Shown: positions 1 to 13,469 of the stretch, in pieces | How the letters are laid out: every line of letters begins with the position of its first letter | Position numbering within the stretch: the first letter of the stretch is position 1 | NCBI GenBank assembly: GCA_018105865.1 | Contig: CM030834.1 | Location: 16,402,719-16,466,718, forward strand | Length of the DNA: 64,000 bases | Direction of reading: 5' to 3' | Origin: Metaphire vulgaris | Taxonomy: Eukaryota > Annelida > Clitellata > Crassiclitellata > Megascolecidae | Made by a program: the position numbers and the translations under genes | The notes under the pieces: model-generated | What the model saw: only the letters and a program-made list of their open reading frames with translations | Database searches by the model: none | What the model was told of the DNA's origin: nothing

Positions 1-459
1 CAGAAGCGATAAAGTTTAGACTTAGTAGGAGTTATTCAAATTAGAATATTAGAGCAGCAAGACCTAGTACAGCCAAAGAGGCATTGTATACGTAATGCAG
101 TCATCTTGATCATCTTGCTGTCGGATTCGGTCTTATTATGTGTTGTCATTCTTCCCGTCCACAATAAGATACTGTGATTTCATATTAAATTTCGAAAACC
201 ATTGCTCAGTGTGAAGCGTTCGTTCTCCACATTCACGCCTGATAGATCTACTAATTTCAAGCGAAAACGATTTTGTAATGAAAGTCTTTTTTCAGCAGGA
301 TCTTTTATTTGAAGAAAAGTATTCCGAAACCGATAGACACAACTAGTTAAGAAAATCCGCATTAGAAATGAACATTCGAGCATGGCTTATAGGCCGAGGT
401 CTCCTTTTAAAATCATGCTGCTTCTTTTTCGTCCATGTTTCATCCAAAATCTGTAGAGC
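1..459. other. No gene recognised
   Basis: No coding exon, RNA gene or clear repeat is recognisable here. The short ORFs in this stretch lack family motifs or believable splice context. Confidence 0.5.
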
Positions 460-553
460 AAAAAAGGTCGCCGAGTCAACTTTGGCACATCCTCCATCTG
501 GTCGGCGCCCGGGGCCACCGCCCCAACACCCCCTCGCAGGTCGATTCCCGTAG
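460..553 (-). mobile_element. GC-rich miniature-element fragment
   Basis: The reverse complement of this stretch matches the plus strand at about 4083-4165: a run of GGTGGCCCC, then GGCGCCGACCAGA, then GACTCGGCGACC. The copy ends next to AAAAAAGGTCG, a partial version of the poly-A/GGTCATC box found in many elements of this window. It is a fragment of an interspersed repeat with no coding capacity. Confidence 0.55.
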
Positions 554-555
554 GC

Positions 556-827
556 CAGTGGTTCTTAACCAAGTGTACCCGTGCTCCTTGGGGTTACTTG
601 AAGGACATTGTGGGGGATACAAAGAATTATCCGGAAATTATCCGGTCTGGCTTGAAAACCTACTAAAATTTACTCTGTACACTGTACAAATACTGTGCAC
701 ATTTTTTACTGAAGAGCATAAACTTTTATCCTGGGATACGGTGTGCTGATAGGGGGTACTTCGTTCTCTTATAGCCTACTTGTTTCGGGGGTACGTACTG
801 TAATCATAAAAAGGTTAAGAACCACTG
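556..827. mobile_element. hAT-type MITE with CAGTGGTTCTTAACC termini
   Basis: The element starts CAGTGGTTCTTAACC and ends with the exact inverted copy GGTTAAGAACCACTG. The 8-bp flanks CCGTAGGC and GCGTAAGC agree at 6 of 8 positions, as for an aged 8-bp hAT target duplication. It is 272 bp long with no transposase ORF. This terminus type is common among hAT elements of animals. Confidence 0.8.
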
Positions 828-1690
828 GCGTAAGCTGACGCTTTGTCCGCATGGGTAACTGTTCGCTTTCAATGCGTCCCTCGAGGAACTGAAAAGATTT
901 ACCGAGTGGGAACCCAGAACTTGGCCACAAAAATGTCATCAGACTCTTCGATCGAGACTTGGTTTCTAAGCAGGACAGCCACAGTGCGTCGAATTGACGG
1001 TTGTTAAAAGTGCTAACAGCCGGGTAAAAGAAAAGTTTTGTGTGCGTCGTTGGAAGAACTTGGCGATTTCCAAATCTGTTTTCACTATACTGTATAGGGC
1101 TAAGAGGGAAAGCTGTTATGGGAGAAATTGGGAAGCTATACTGAATAATAGAGAAACTCAAATATTCGGATTTCTTCGGACATCTTCACTCAGTCGCAAT
1201 TGAGAATACTAGTGAAATGTCTTAGAAACGTCGTCGTACGAGTAAATTTATCATCGATCATCTCTTTCTATACGCCATCGAAGACGCAGAGGCATCTATA
1301 TTTTAAACGTAATACTGAATAGAATTTTTGCGATCTTCGTGTCATTTGCCGTCTTTCAAGACATATGCTATTCCCATGCAATTCCTCTCGCTTGACCATC
1401 TTTATCACGCGTACGATGTGTGATGTGCCACATCTTCTGATGTACCGCACTCCCACCCATAACCCAATCTACGGCTGCTTTGTTACGATGGGGAATTTTT
1501 CAAACACTTTTTCCACAAGATCTCGACTGACAGCGATAGTAACGAATTTATTATGGACTTTTAATTTATGACCACTAACAGTCACAGTTCCAGTAACTCT
1601 CTCCACACTGTTGTCGTCATCATTATTTCATATATCACGAGTGAAACAGATCCTCTTTTAAAATCTGCAGTCACTCGCATCGGCTTTCTC
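828..1690. other. No gene recognised
   Basis: Only short uninformative ORFs on both strands; no family motif, no RNA gene, no element termini identified. Confidence 0.4.
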
Positions 1691-3541
<1,851 letters not shown>

Positions 3542-3949
3542 GGGACTGTCCATTAATTACGTGAACAATTTAGGGGCATATGGGGTTTGAAAAAGTTTGA
3601 CAGTTGTTGGCAGAGGAGGGGATCAAAAGAAGTTGACGTCAACAATTTCACTTTTTACAAATAATCAAAAAATAGGAAATTTCATGGAACAATACTTATT
3701 ACAATGGAAAAAAGCATGACAAAAAGGTCATCACCACCACATTTTGACACTCAATGAGCAAACAGGGAAAAATGGTTATCACCGCAAAAAATAACAACCT
3801 TGTTATTTGGATCTGTCATTGATCTGGGGGAGGGTCAAAAGTTTTGACGTAATTATAGGGGTAAGTGAAAGTTGACAGTTGTTGACAAGGGGGTAAGAGG
3901 GGGTCAAAAAATTGTCCAAACATTGTTGACATAATTAATGGACAGCCCC
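3542..3949 (+). mobile_element. Element A: TIR transposon GGGGCTGTCC...GGACAGCCCC
   Basis: A 408-bp non-coding element with inverted ends (GGGACTGTCCATTAATTACG at the left, the inverted equivalent ending GGACAGCCCC at the right), flanked by TAT on both sides, i.e. a 3-bp target duplication. Subterminal motifs such as GTTTGACAGTTGTTGAC also recur inverted, so the long ends fold back. Related copies are at 26677-27074, 27086-27237 plus 29735-29988, and 48540-48964. The superfamily cannot be decided without an autonomous relative. Confidence 0.85.
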
Positions 3950-4082
3950 TATGTGCACGCCTAGGCCTGAATGCCTTCATTTAGATAAGCGCATCTTCAT
4001 AGACAACTTGGCGTTAATATTCAGGCTTCTAAAAATTATCCACTATTTCGTTTTTAAGACGAAGAGATTGCAAACTTGGACG

Positions 4083-4165
4083 CAGTAGCGTGAGGATGGG
4101 GGAGGCGATGGGACGGTGGCCCCCGGCGCCGACCAGACGGGGGCTGCCATAATTGACTCGGCGAC
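4083..4165 (+). mobile_element. GC-rich miniature-element fragment
   Basis: Starts CAGTAGCGTGAGGATGGGGG, an eroded form of the CAGTGGCGTAGCGTG terminus used by several elements here, and shares its interior with the inverted copy at 460-553. No matching right end was identified. Confidence 0.5.
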
Positions 4166-4532
4166 CTGTTATCTCGTTAAACATATTTTATCGACTTGAC
4201 CCAGGGCGCCCATCACTTTCTGCATTCTACTGTTTCGACCAGTCACTCCTCGACCGAAAATTCTCCCAGCTGAAATGAAAGGCCTATATATATAACGTTG
4301 CGTTCAACTTGAGAAGACATTTTTCTTCGCTTCAATTTCTTAAATTTGTGAACACTGCATCATTGCATCAAAACTAATAATTATATAAGTGTTCGGCTAT
4401 TTGCAAATTATATAAAATTGCATGTTCAGGAGCGGCATCGATCAATAAATAAAATTTTATAGCATTTAGGCGAACATTTGATCGTGGTTGAAGGGAAACT
4501 CTATAAATGGTTTCTACTGTACTTGACGTACA

Positions 4533-4789
4533 CTGTACCTGGTTTGGGGGGGCACTTTGTTGACAGCCCCCCGGGCCCGGGCGGGGGGCCCCGAAGAGGG
4601 GTCTAAGCTAGGGTTAGGTTAGGGTTAATCCTAACTTAACCCTAACCCTAGAAATGATGTGCTGATGACCTTTTTTTGCTCGTAAGGATAAAAAAGGAGG
4701 CGATAAGGTTTTTTGCTCGTCAGCTCGAAACTCTAGGGCCCCCATGGCAAAGATGCCTCCGGGCCCCCAAAAGTCACGCTACGCCACTG
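4533..4789. mobile_element. hAT-type MITE, G/C-rich with telomere-like core (copy 1)
   Basis: Nearly the same sequence as 16988-17297: a GGGGGGGCACTTTGTTGACAGC start, a GGGTTAGG/CCTAACCC inverted core, the GATGACCTTTTTTTGCT box, then a right end CACGCTACGCCACTG. The left end is degenerate and no target duplication remains. Confidence 0.75.
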
Positions 4790-6123
4790 GCATTTCCCAG
4801 ACTAAACACTTCTTTAGAATTCATCAGAATTTTCTAAAAATCGGCACAAGCTGCTATAGGCTATAGGTCTATTGTATCACTTTGTATGACATTCTCACTG
4901 GGAATCTGAGGAAGACGTGTCGGCGATTTCGAATGGCTGCGAACATTTTGCAATTTTCACATTCGTTCTTCATACTTTGACACACTTTTCAAGGTCCGTG
5001 GTACACGCTTATAATTACAGTAGATCCCGTTTATGACGACGCGTACATACACATACATATACATGAACACGTGCATACATAATGTGAGAATTGAGTCGAC
5101 CATGAACTGGACAAATGAAGACTTAAAAGAAAACAGGAAGCACAATTTCCGTTCATCAACACAAGTCTTTCAATGTACAACACTTATATTGAGATCTTAT
5201 ATATATATTCTTTTAGTACTTTTGATACTATATTCCTTATATATTTGCTAGTGGGCTGTTGGTGCAATTGGACTTAAGGGCTGCGAGGAGTAAGCCAAGT
5301 TTAAGGCTGTATACACTCTATGCCAAGCAAAGAAGCTTTCATTTGGGGTAAATCAGTGGCGAAGAAATTCGTTGACGAAATCAGCAGATTCAAAGCAAAT
5401 GAGACAGAAAACTTTTCCGACGAGGGTCCAAGATTCACTTCATCAAAACAAAACCAATTCGGCAAATTCCAATACACCTTCATCATCGTCTTCTTCTTTC
5501 ATTCCACTCGGCTTTCATTCGGCTGGACTACATTTGCGGTTCCCCATTCTCGAACAGTCATGGGCACTAGTTGTTTCTCTCAGTGTGTGGCCCTAGGCTC
5601 TAGAATTCATTACCAGTGTCACTTCGCATTACTAACACTTTAGCATCTTCCAGATCCGGTCTTAAAAACATACACTGTGCCTGCATGCCTTGTCTTATTC
5701 CCCCTTAGATTGCTCCTCCTCCGCTGTTCTGACGGATCTTTCCGGCCTGACCCGGTTCTTATTCGATTTGGATTTGGTGCACCATCGGCTGATGCCCTGG
5801 GCAGTGAACATTATGATAGTGGCGCCATAGAAGTTGATTGATTGCATGATTTCCCTATGTCTGTTGTTGCCTTGATTGTCGTTGAATCGACTACAGTAGT
5901 ACAACAGAAGCAGAGAGAAATGAGAAAACAATGGCGAATGGAAAAGCAGATTTCCTCCGTATAATATGGATTGTCGCATGTTGTTAAAGTATTGAAAGGG
6001 AAAAATATGACTCGCTTATTTAGTCGCGCCTTTATAACTGTTCTATTTTACGGCATGATGAGAGATTATCAAACAAGCACCTGCCTCTGCCCCTCCCTTC
6101 GTAGATCCCCGCCTACGATTGGC
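4790..6123. other. No gene recognised; one unassigned ORF
   Basis: A plus-strand ORF at 5320-5643 begins with a charged stretch (Lys/Glu/Asp-rich for about 50 residues), but I cannot assign it to a family and its second half is unlikely to be coding. Nothing else is recognisable. Confidence 0.35.
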
Positions 6124-6188
6124 ACAGGATAGAAACGATGGAAAAAGGAGACTATGGTAGTCTCCTTTTTCCATCGTTTCTATCCTGT
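6124..6188. repeat. Perfect 31-bp inverted repeat with 3-nt loop
   Basis: The 31-nt left arm (6124-6154) is exactly complementary to the right arm (6158-6188) around the loop TGG. Such a perfect hairpin is not part of any element identified here. Confidence 0.9.
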
Positions 6189-6871
6189 CTGCTTTTGCTG
6201 CGGTCTATTTTACCAACAGTTTGCCCTTCGCTTCTTGTTCTTCCGCTCCTCACACGTGGAGCCTAAAACATCAAACGACAGCAGACCGTGGGGTTGTCGA
6301 TAGAATAGCGCTGTATCATAGTGCGTTTCTCAAAATCAGGTGAGGCAGTCGTGCTTCTGCTGCAGAGGAATGTCTCCCTTGACTGGTCTTTAGGAGAAGG
6401 AGACGTTATCTTCTTCTTCTTCTTCTTCGAGTACATCTGTTATTTGATGTATATGGCGAAGCGGGGGGAGGGGGTGTGGGGAGACGGAGAGCGACAATAA
6501 TTATTATTATTCTCTCTGCGCTGCGTTTCAGTTTGAAATGGCGGCCACACACACTCTTGACGACTCATCGCAGTAGAAATACAATTACGGGGCGGTGGTA
6601 TTTACGAGGCGTTGAGAACCACTCCGTCGGGAATTTGGCTGATTGTGTCTCTCCGCTACAAATCCCCGTCCGAAGATTGAGAAAGGACACGAACAGCGAG
6701 GGGACATGGCGTGCGCTGGAGATAGCGAGATCATTACTGACGCTTACGCGAGAAGCATCAGCATCTGCTGAGAACAGTAGGTGGTGGAGGAGGAGGAGGA
6801 GGAGGAGGAAGAATAGGAAGAGGAGGAAGAGCATCTTTTGAATCTTTTGAATCGGTGGAAGAATCTCTTCT
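6189..6871. other. No gene recognised; short trinucleotide runs
   Basis: Contains a short TTC run near 6411-6429 and an AGG run near 6788-6830 that produces Leu- and Arg-rich ORFs. No gene identified. Confidence 0.45.
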
Positions 6872-6872
6872 C

Positions 6873-6970
6873 GTTCATTCATTCATTCATTCATTCATTC
6901 ATTCATTCATTCATTCATTCATTCATTCATTCATTCATTCATTCATTCATTCATTCATTCATTCATTCAT
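6873..6970. repeat. (ATTC)n tetranucleotide microsatellite
   Basis: About 98 bp of near-perfect ATTC repeats. The His-Ser-Phe-Ile periodic ORF across it is an artefact of the repeat. Confidence 0.97.
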
Positions 6971-7833
6971 AGAGCTCGGTCACACAGTGACAGACATGCG
7001 AGGACGATTTTCAGTCTTGGCTGCCACCTATACGTTTGCACGATCGTGATCTCACACCAACCTAACATTAAGTAACCTATAAGTTTTGAACTTGAGAAAA
7101 CCAATAAATCGCACTCACGACATGTCGTCTTTCGATCCCGTTCTGTCGTTATTAACAATAATTGTGTCCGTTGGAAGCGGCGTTGCACGACTATTCGATT
7201 CACTTTGCAGATTTATTAGACCCGTCGCGACTGCCGTTAAAGCGTCGGGACAGTTTCGTACAGTAGGCCTAAGTGAGAGAGGCTCGTTGTACAATCTTCG
7301 CTGCTGAGTCTATAGCGTCGTCCTAATCTAATCGTCGTTTGACCATCAAATGATGAAGAGAACACTCGACATAAAACAGGAGATTTCCCAATGGGACGGC
7401 GGCGCAGCAATCACCTAAGTGCACGTGAACGCCGTGCTTCTTGCTGTTTGCAGTGCAGTAGAAAAGATGTGCGCCTTTTAAAAGCTGGTTAGCGCTTTAA
7501 AATTTACATACGTTGACAAGCGTTTCATTGCAGATGTTCTAAAACGCTAAAGGGGTTTTAATTCGAAAATCTCTCATCGATTTGCCAGTGATGGGCAATT
7601 ATACAGGTTTAAAATCTAATTTATCAGAATTTGGAACTATAGTTCAGTTGGCGATTAGAAATTAGAATAAGCAAAATTAGGCAAGCTAATTAATTAGAAT
7701 CAGTTCCATGCAATTTAATTATAGTGTTATGAAATTTTCTTACGCTACAACATCTTCTATACGTAAAATGCACGTGTGGTGCTTTTGTGTCAACTGTGTC
7801 AACCGTTCTCTTTCCCTTTCCATCACAGCAGAT
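6971..7833. other. No gene recognised
   Basis: Short ORFs only, without recognisable motifs; no element ends identified. Confidence 0.4.
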
Positions 7834-8101
7834 CAGAGGCGGATCTAGGGGATGCTGGGGGTACAGTTGTCCCCGGGCGCCGAGATGGGGGGGCGCCAAA
7901 ATTGGTTTAAGGTAGGATGTTCCGCTACGGGCAATGACCTTTTTTGCTTGTCAGAGTATTCGCAAAGTTGAATGAAGAATGAAGGGGCGCCAAAATGGGC
8001 AAAACGGCGCCCTTTTTTGCTTTTTATGATTTTCGTCAAGTTGAGGGGGCGCCATCGATATGTTTTGTCCCCGGGCTCCGGACACCCTAGCTCCGTCCCT
8101 G
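7834..8101. mobile_element. hAT-type MITE CAGAGGCGGATCTAGGG...
   Basis: Starts CAGAGGCGGATCTAGGG and ends CCCTAGCTCCGTCCCTG. The flanks CAGCAGAT and CAGCTCAT match at 6 of 8. The interior has GGGCGCC-rich blocks and the box AATGACCTTTTTTGCTTGTC at about 7933-7953. Confidence 0.7.
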
Positions 8102-8105
8102 CAGC

Positions 8106-8106
<1 letters not shown>

Positions 8107-8143
<37 letters not shown>
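8107..8143. repeat. (ATC)n microsatellite
   Basis: A run of ATC repeats directly beside a LINE 3' tail (8150-8230); short tandem repeats are a usual 3' end of CR1/L2-type elements. Confidence 0.95.
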
Positions 8144-8149
8144 GCCGCC

Positions 8150-8230
8150 ATCATCAATAGTCAACTTCTATAGCGCCAATTTAATAATATCCTTGACATC
8201 AATCGATGGTCGCTCTTTGATTCGAATCAT
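8150..8230 (-). mobile_element. LINE 3' tail fragment
   Basis: CTTCTATAGCGCCAATTTA followed by TCGATGGTCGCTCTTTGATT resembles 19682-19790, and CTATAGCGCC also occurs at the 3' end of the LINE at 46372-48539. The orientation implies a minus-strand LINE truncated to its tail. Confidence 0.5.
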
Positions 8231-9491
8231 AATAACCCCATTTTCAGATCCAATAAGTAAATCCGATTTTCCGGTCTCGGTTATGGCGGATAGGCAATAG
8301 AGAACAGGCACGCTATGAGTCTGGAGCGGATGTGGCTGAAAAATCTGGCGTTACAGATGAAACTGCAGAAAAGTGGCTAATTCAACGTATTATGATCGTA
8401 AGACGAAATGCATGTAGGCCTACTAGTCACATTGACAGTCTCTAAATATCTTGGAAATGTATCAATCTAATTCTATCGTTCTTTATTCCTTTTAGCTCCT
8501 GTTAATATCTCGTTATAACGTTTTGTGTCCACCGCGTAATGCCTAGGTTAACCAATTTTCCGTCTGTCAATTTATCTTCCGCCTGATTTTCGCTGGGGCG
8601 AACTACAATTGCCTCGAAAGACGAAAGCACCGAAAACGTATTTACAGAGTCGTAACTAGAGTATTCGCCCCCAAAATAGTCTAAAAACCGGTGATGACCT
8701 ATCAGACTTTTCACGACGTCGGAGGAGTAAAGTAGTGCAGACCATTTCTTCTTTTGCTTGTCATACTGGCAATACTTTCGACGACGAGCGTTTAACTCGT
8801 TAAAACTCCAAAACTTCCGTCGTGAATAAAATCAACCATGGTTTCTGGCGACCCCCGCACCTCAAGACGGCCCCCGGGGCGGCTTCCACGTCTCCCCCCC
8901 CCCCGCTTTCCCCTAGCTACAGCGCTGCATCGACTATTTTCGGATTTTAAAAACTCTTCTAGCAAAAAGCGTCGCCAGGGAGTTCTTGGCGCATTCACGA
9001 AATAATATTAATCTCAACGCTTTTTTCTCAAATTCCACGACCGATTCCCGCCCGGGATATGGGGTCCGCCTCCGTAGCTATACTAATGCTTATTTGTCGG
9101 TTTCGTTCGCGAACACGATACACGGAAATAACCGACATTTTCTTTACGTTCGTTCTTTACGTTCATTTGTCTTATTTCTATGACCGGCAGCAGTCTTCTA
9201 ACTCGGCTATCTGTGTATACGGCGTGTCGAATTGACTGAAACTGAAGATAAACATGGTTGAAACAACAATGGTCGACTTCAGTTGCCGTGTCAGAGACCC
9301 TGTCGTCCAGAGTAGCGTCCTTCTGGGAAATTAATCTAATTGGCCGCACAGACGCAAGTAACCTGTGGGTAAGCACAGTGCTGCTGCCTGTTTTTACTTG
9401 ACAGCGCACTCAAAACAGTCGACAACGCTGAAAAATCTTTCACAGTATCAGACTACTCGCAGCCATCAGTACACGATCACTACACGTGAAA

Positions 9492-9496
<5 letters not shown>
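8231..9496. other. No gene assigned; one unassigned ORF
   Basis: A minus-strand ORF at 8502-8714 (70 codons) has balanced, coding-like composition but no motif I can name. A partial box, TTCTTTTGCTTGTCAT, occurs at about 8748-8763. Nothing else is recognised. Confidence 0.35.
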
Positions 9497-9549
<53 letters not shown>

Positions 9550-9559
9550 ATATATATAG
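9497..9559. repeat. (AT)n/(GT)n microsatellite
   Basis: Alternating AT repeat interrupted by a short TGTGTGTG run. Confidence 0.95.
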
Positions 9560-9615
9560 AGTATGTATAAATTCATGATTGCATGAATGAGATAGGATAT
9601 TTACTGAGCAGTGAC

Positions 9616-9767
9616 CAGGGTTTAATCTAGGTCGTTTTCGGGGGAAAATTGCCCTTTTCCCTTTGGAAATTTTGGCATACTACATCAACTAGCAGCAGTC
9701 CCCTAGCTGAATTCCCCCATGAATTGTCAGCCCCCCCTCGGGAGTCCGGAGTCTAGATTAAACACTA
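9616..9767. mobile_element. hAT-type MITE CAGGGTTTAATCTAGG...
   Basis: A 152-bp element with inverted ends CAGGGTTTAATCTAG and CTAGATTAAACACTA, flanked by a perfect 8-bp duplication, GCAGTGAC, at 9608-9615 and 9768-9775. It contains C-rich runs and no ORF, and lacks the internal poly-T box. Confidence 0.9.
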
Positions 9768-10126
9768 GCAGTGACAGAAGGAATCGGACAGATTGGTAAT
9801 ATACAGAAGTCCCTGGTCTACCTGTCCTGTTTTTCGGGACCTATGTTTATAAATAATTCGGCGCTTTGAAAAGAATCTCACGTCTCCAGTAATTATTTAA
9901 CGACTCCGTCCGAGTCGAATCGGCGTCCGGTCGTAAGGGAGACTGTCTATTTTTTGTATACCTATTTTTAAGCAGCGCTATGAATCCTGCTTTCGTAGTA
10001 GTAGTAGTAGTAAGTGGAGGAATATCAATGTATTTGCACGTGTTGAGCGTTGAGGCGATTTGTCGCACAGTGGCCTATGGTTGCAACGTCAAACGTCGAT
10101 TGGTTAGCACAGTCAAAGCTTAACAG

Positions 10127-10538
10127 CAGGGTTTATTCTAGCCACCTAGACATTGGGGGGGGGGGGAGTTTAACATGTTTGGGGGGGGAGTTTGTCATGT
10201 TTCACAAGCCAAAAAAAGGTAATCCATCTTTATGTTGTTTTTTCCCTCTGCAAATGGCTGACAAGCAAAAAGGTCATCCTTATGTATTTTTCCTTCTCGA
10301 AATACCTGACAAGCAAAAAGAGGTTATCATTAAAAATGTTATCATTGTAGTTTTTTACCTTCCGAAGTTCCTGGCAAACAAAAAAGGTCATCCTTATGTT
10401 TTTCCCTCTCCAAGTGCCAAAAAATCCTCGTCGTCAATTTTTTCGGGGAAATTACACCCCCACAAGGCAAAATATCAAAAATTTCGGGGGGATTTGTAAC
10501 TGGGGAATCCCCCCAAAGAAGGCCTTGAATAAACACTG
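10127..10538. mobile_element. hAT-type MITE CAGGGTTTATTCTAGCC...
   Basis: The ends CAGGGTTTATTCTAG and TGAATAAACACTG are inverted relatives, and TTAACAG is present on both sides. The interior carries three successive copies of the box (TGACAAGCAAAAAGGTCATC near 10259, with variants near 10307 and 10370). It belongs to the same terminus family as 12736-12900 and 33265-33462 but is longer. The 149-codon ORF across it is not a gene. Confidence 0.85.
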
Positions 10539-10747
10539 TTAACAGAAATAAACAGAACCACAGTGTTACGTATATGACCATTGGCGTAAACTTTAAAATG
10601 TGGATGGAACAAGTGGAGGACCAACCACTATAGGCTACTACCGTTCCCTTTCCATGGAGACGACTTGAACCAATTTTCATCTATGCAAATCACTTCCATG
10701 CTGGATTCGTTCAACATAAGGCCCTCTTGTGAAAACTGAAAAATTAA

Positions 10748-11146
10748 GATCCTATATGACCGCGGTTTCGGTTAGGTTCGGTTTTTTGAGCATCACTAGA
10801 ATGCACAGCTTTTAAGCGTTGAAAATAGAGAAAGCGTCGTTTGTTTGTCATGTCTATGCATGATGAGTCAGCAGCACTGCCTATGAGAAAGTGATGTAAA
10901 TTTTATGTAGATTTACTTTTACGTAGCAATTATTGACAATTGTATTAACTGGGAAGAGAAGGTTACTTAAAGTCGAGCATAATCATGCATTGTATTTGCT
11001 ATTCTCTACAAAAAAACCCGTCCAAATTTGCCTGGTCAAAACCGCGGTTTCGGTTCGGTTTTAACCGAAAAACCGCGGTTTCGGTTCGGTTTTAACCGAA
11101 AAACCGCGGTTTCGGTTTCGTTCGGTTAACTGTAACAGCACTACAA
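10748..11146 (+). mobile_element. hAT-like remnant with CCGCGGTTTCGGTT repeats
   Basis: The unit CCGCGGTTTCGGTTCGGTTT with AACCGAAAAA occurs three times in tandem at 11040-11130 and once at 10759. The block ends TTAACTGTAACAGCACTA, while the 10.75-kb copy ends GAGCATCACTA; both resemble hAT termini (TAGTG... on the other strand). No flanking duplication found. Confidence 0.55.
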
Positions 11147-12024
11147 ATTATTACCCGTGGGACAGCTGTAATCATTGAAGTCAGAGATACAAATCGACGC
11201 TCTAATGTTGAATGAAAGGAGCAAAACGTCTAATGTGATCCGGTACATTTTTGAAAAACACCGAAAGAAAATTTCGGTTGTCGATCGTTTTTCCTAGAAA
11301 CAAATCTTTATATAGATTCACTTCGTAATTCTTACGTTTCTGCGGTCAATACCTGCGAATATTATATTGCTCTGCTTTATTTTTTAGTCCATTCGTACAC
11401 GTGTGGGTACGGCATAGGCCTATGTGTATATAACGTAATAGGCCTATTATACACCAGCGCTATACGCAAATCTAGTGCTCTTTGTAATTTCTCCGCTACA
11501 GCAATTCGCCGTTAGTCTGTTGCGACAGGAATTGTTTCAATCCGGGGTTTAATTAGTCTCGTCTCTTCAGCGTTGCGCTTCCTTGTAATAGGGAAAATCA
11601 TTAAGACAGATAAACGATAAACATCAAACACAGCGAATATTGAGTTGATGCATTTAGAGCTTCTCAGTTTTTTTTACAGTACTCAGATGTTTGATTAACT
11701 TTCACGCGGCAATTTTCAACGAAGACTTTGCAGATCAATCAAACATCTATAAGCCTACGTGTAATCTTGGGGTTATTTTCGCACGGAAAGGACTGTTTCA
11801 AGTGATACTCGAAGCTGCTGCAGATCCACCGCAGTCTGTATAGGCCTATATACTGTACGCAGCCCGATAGGTCAATGGGAAACTGTGGTTGAACAGGCCA
11901 CAGACCAACCCGATCTACGAATTCTCACGATGGACATCTTGAAATTCATCTTATAACCCCAAGATGAGGCTTTGAACAGTCAATTTTAATCTTAAACCCA
12001 AGACATTTTAATATACTTTCAGCG

Positions 12025-12026
<2 letters not shown>
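11147..12026. other. No gene recognised
   Basis: No recognisable exons or element ends; several TAGGCCTA palindromes lie in this stretch. Confidence 0.4.

Positions 12027-12070
<44 letters not shown>
12027..12070. repeat. (GA)n microsatellite
   Basis: Forty-four bases of uninterrupted GA repeat. Confidence 0.97.
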
Positions 12071-12072
<2 letters not shown>

Positions 12073-12139
12073 GCAGTAGTCGTTCGCTACACCTTGACAG
12101 TCAGCTTCGTTTCTTCTTTGACCACCTTTGGGCTATATG

Positions 12140-12212
12140 ACGATGACCGACTAAACCGAGGCAGATGCATGAAAATCGTACGCTCTACCAACTGATCCAC
12201 TGAGACACCGAA
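12140..12212 (-). ncRNA. tRNA-like 5' half (SINE or tRNA pseudogene)
   Basis: On the minus strand, GTCTCAGTGGATCAGTTGGT followed by AGAGCG resembles a tRNA acceptor and D-arm with an A-box. The following anticodon-like loop contains CAT, but I cannot see a good T-arm. Most likely a tRNA-derived repeat fragment. Confidence 0.3.
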
Positions 12213-12735
12213 AATGCTGACAACGCTATGCTCGTCAGCAACGGTAATTGAAAAATGTTTAATGTCTGGGAGAAGGGGAGTTCTGAGCCGGCCAGTCAGT
12301 CACCATTGCCAAAAATCTTTAATTTTGTCATCTGCAAAAACCTTTGCACACTTTCCGTGCATAGTCAGTCACTTTCCGGTCAGTACCGTGCCTGCATTTA
12401 TCATTAAAAATGTGCTATGCTATAAAGACCAGACTGGCTTAATATCTCAAAGCACGCTGGGCTTAACTGTCAAAAGTAAGCAAACTCTCGTGAATTTATA
12501 TGGCGCTTTCAAAAGTAGGTACCGTAGTCGCTGCTCATTTCTAGACGCTTAATGATTTACAGTTGATACAGCTATAGCCGAAGTTTAGTGGCCAACCGGG
12601 CAAGGACAATTCCAGATATCACAGTCAGAGTGGGAGTGGGGAAGCAGCAAGGCAGACTATGAACAACGAAACAGTAAGAGACGTGATTTAGCGCTAGATT
12701 TGATACCATTTAGAAGTCCTCGATTTGATAGTAGG

Positions 12736-12900
12736 CAGTGGCTATTCTAGCCACCTAGACATTAGGGGAAGTTTAATTTTTTTGGGGGGAAGGCGGGGAA
12801 CATACATTGGGGAAGTCATACTACTTGCCAAAATGTCAAAAATTTGGGGGGAATTTATACTTGGGGGAATTCCCCCAGAGAAAGTCTAGAATAAACACTG
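12736..12900. mobile_element. hAT-type MITE CAGTGGCTATTCTAGCC...
   Basis: A 165-bp element with ends CAGTGGCTATTCTAG and CTAGAATAAACACTG and a perfect 8-bp duplication, ATAGTAGG, at 12728-12735 and 12901-12908. Same terminus family as 33265-33462; no internal poly-T box. Confidence 0.92.
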
Positions 12901-13469
12901 ATAGTAGGCTACTGGGGATTTATTGCTGGACAAAAAACCTTCGTGAAAACTGTCTTAAATTCTACAATGCAGTCAAGGTACAGCAAGATGTAGACACAAA
13001 AGAAAGTCGTCAAGTTGGTTCTCGTTATTGTTGTTTTAATCTACAGGTCTATAGCTACTCGTTGATGCGTCTGGTCATACTTTGAAAGCACAGCAGGCAC
13101 GATCATTGTATGAATACACAATGCGCACTGTATATACGCGTATTTTTCGTATCGACGTGTGCTCGTCTCTGTTCACAATTCAAATGTATGATGTCATATA
13201 TATTTATTGGTTTAACGTCTGCTGGGTATGTTCAGGTTGTACGTGACTCGATTAGCTAGATCGTTGCACTGAAGCGAAGAGCGCGCTGGCGCGTCGAAGT
13301 AGTCGCCGGTTTTTTTTCTCGACCACATCGATGCTTTATCGCTTAGCCTAAGTAATTGTCTGTCTCTGAAGGAAATGGAAATAACATGGAAGCGAACGCC
13401 CGCAGCGACAACCACAGAAGCAACATCCGCTAGCTTTTCTGCGAACTTTTAACCGTATTAATTAAACCA

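Noticed and set aside
6855..7049. ORF with (HSFI)n periodicity
   Set aside because: Translation of the ATTC microsatellite.
10050..10499. 149-codon plus-strand ORF with repeated DKQK motifs
   Set aside because: It lies inside a MITE with 8-bp-type flanks; the repeated peptide is the translation of the poly-A box.
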